DNA of 15,197 nucleotides from contig CAJOCV010000019.1 of assembly GCA_905233785.1 (NCBI GenBank), positions 1-15,197 on the forward strand, written 5' to 3'. Position numbers and translations under genes: made by a program. How positions within the stretch are numbered: the first letter of the stretch is position 1; every line of letters starts with the position of its first letter. This stretch comes from an uncultured Oscillospiraceae bacterium. Lineage in GTDB: Bacteria; Bacillota; Clostridia; Oscillospirales; Oscillospiraceae. Shown here piece after piece: positions 14,224-15,197 of the stretch. The notes below the pieces were generated by a model, which saw only the letters and a list, made by a program, of their open reading frames with translations, did no database searches and had not been told where the DNA came from.

Positions 14224-14235
14224 TTTCAGCTGAAA
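14224..14235. promoter_or_regulatory. Second CTGAAA palindrome, possible second XRE site
   Basis: TTTCAGCTGAAA is a perfect 12-base palindrome built from the same half-site (CTGAAA) as the operator at 14162-14187, but with no spacer. It lies downstream of the rightward -10 box. Confidence 0.45.
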
Positions 14236-14392
14236 AGCATTTGAACTTGGAGACAAAGGTGAGCGGACTTAGAATCAGCGCTAAAAAATTTTTTTAATAT
14301 CATAAAACCTTCCGGCGTACAGGTGGCACTTAATAGACAGAAGAGGCTGAGAGGATGCAGCCCGAAGAAAGATTATTGGGAGGAAGAAGAAA

Positions 14393-14701
14393 ATGAATAC
14401 CCTTTTCGCAGGAAGAATGAGCAGAAGATCCTATTTTATCCGTTCAATCCTTTTATCCGTGATCTCAATCATAGCGTTCTCAGTGAAGCAAGATGCTCCG
14501 TTGGTATACTGGCTGATCATTATTGTCAGCAATCTATACCTTGTGACAATCTCGGTAAAGAGACTGCACGACATAGGACGTAAGGGCTTTTTGGCCGCAT
14601 TGTCCTTTGTCCCGTATGTAAACGAAATTCTCATGCTCTTCCTTATGTTCAAAAAAGGTGACGTCTCTGACAATCTCTATGGAGCTGTACCGCAGCGGTA
14701 A
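14393..14701 (+). CDS. DUF805 family membrane protein
   Basis: 102 residues. The family pattern is clear: FAGRMSRRSYF at the N-terminus, a conserved KRLHDIGRKG segment in the middle, and DVSDNLYG near the end. Hydrophobic stretches at about 17-30, 38-52 and 66-85 give two or three membrane segments. GGGAGGAAG lies upstream of the ATG. DUF805 proteins are small inner-membrane proteins of unknown function. It is 17 bases upstream of a zinc-ribbon membrane protein gene with the same direction, so the two probably form an operon. Confidence 0.9.
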   Translation: MNTLFAGRMSRRSYFIRSILLSVISIIAFSVKQDAPLVYWLIIIVSNLYLVTISVKRLHDIGRKGFLAALSFVPYVNEILMLFLMFKKGDVSDNLYGAVPQR

Positions 14702-14718
14702 AAGAAGGAGGGTTTACA

Positions 14719-15197
14719 GTGTTTTGTCCCTATTGTGGAGCACATATTCAGGATCATATGTATTTCTGTTCGGAATGTGGACGACCCGTCTCGTCATCTC
14801 CTGCGGTGATCAATACGGCAGAATGTGCCGGGAGCCTTCGTCAGATTCTCCCGGATCTGCGATCTATGGAGGAGAACTACAAGCAAATCAGCCTGTGTTC
14901 GCAGGCCTCTGAAAAAGCAGGCACGGATATGAAGCTCTTTGTCGGAGGAATCTGCTTGTTTTTAGGCCTGGTTGCAGCAGGTCTTTTTCAGAAGCTTGGG
15001 CTTCCGGGCCTTATCGGTCTGCTGGTTGGAATTGCGGCAGGATTCGTGCTGTATCATTCGTGCGGCAGCTTTTTGCAGCAAACCGTGAAGTCTGAGCGGA
15101 ACCATTATGAAGCCCAAAAAGCTCAGTTTGTGGAGAATTATCAGCAATGCTACCTCACTGTTGCTCCTGTATTGGAAAGATACCTGCCAGAGGATTA
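14719..15197 (+). CDS. Zinc-ribbon membrane protein (3' end outside the window)
   Basis: The gene starts at a GTG at 14719 with AAGGAGG about 8 bases upstream, and stays open for 159 codons to the end of the window. The N-terminus is a zinc ribbon with two cysteine pairs (FCPYCG at residues 2-7 and FCSECGRP at about 16-23). A polar, helical stretch follows, then two hydrophobic segments at about 77-92 and 97-110 (FVGGICLFLGLVAAGLF and LIGLLVGIAAGFVLY) separated by a short turn. A helical, probably coiled, cytoplasmic tail continues to the edge. This is the common layout of zinc-ribbon proteins next to DUF805 genes, of unknown function. Complete length is not known. Confidence 0.8.
   Translation, partial: MFCPYCGAHIQDHMYFCSECGRPVSSSPAVINTAECAGSLRQILPDLRSMEENYKQISLCSQASEKAGTDMKLFVGGICLFLGLVAAGLFQKLGLPGLIGLLVGIAAGFVLYHSCGSFLQQTVKSERNHYEAQKAQFVENYQQCYLTVAPVLERYLPED

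Noticed and set aside
1..15197. tRNA, rRNA or complete integrase/transposase genes
   Set aside because: I looked for tRNA T-arm and acceptor patterns and for integrase or transposase motifs on both strands and found none I could support.

Overview
The window looks like an accessory region of a moderately GC-rich Gram-positive (Bacillota, probably Clostridia) chromosome. Support for this: strong GGAGG-type ribosome binding sites, sigma-A-type promoters, a DUF805 protein, pyroglutamyl-peptidase I, and small XRE and ribbon-helix-helix regulators. The taxonomic call is an inference. Gene composition is uneven: the DnaB and pcp genes are clearly GC-rich, while the KAP NTPase gene is AT-rich. This fits a patchwork of acquired modules.

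Bases 1-3003 hold the end of a replication-type module on the + strand. It contains a 5'-truncated DnaB-family helicase, a protein of unknown function whose C-terminus shows a RusA-like pattern of acidic residues, and a protein with a probable N-terminal winged helix. A strong intrinsic terminator closes it.

Bases 3097-7931 hold the centrepiece: one self-contained gene with its own consensus promoter and a terminator-like hairpin. It encodes a 1548-residue protein with a calcineurin-like metallophosphoesterase, a NACHT/STAND NTPase and 15 WD40 repeats of exactly 41 residues each. This is the layout of an NLR-like sensor-effector and is the best candidate for a conflict or anti-phage system here.

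Bases 7932-9696 contain no convincing long gene. They hold remnants that look like a decayed gene, one 40-codon ORF followed by a hairpin, and several palindromes. Bases 9697-10596 hold a leftward pair: acylphosphatase with its own promoter, and an ATGA-coupled small membrane protein that appears frameshifted.

Bases 10803-12982 hold a KAP-family P-loop NTPase (a second defence-type candidate) and pyroglutamyl-peptidase I, ending in a bidirectional terminator.

Bases 13114-14235 hold leftward small genes: a ribbon-helix-helix protein, a 44-residue helical protein and an XRE repressor. They are interleaved with a striking cluster of hairpins (about 13285-13567) that may be a structured RNA or a palindromic mobile element. 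The XRE repressor has two operator-like palindromes in front of it, and a rightward promoter overlaps the first. That promoter probably drives a DUF805 membrane protein and a zinc-ribbon membrane protein that runs off the end of the window.
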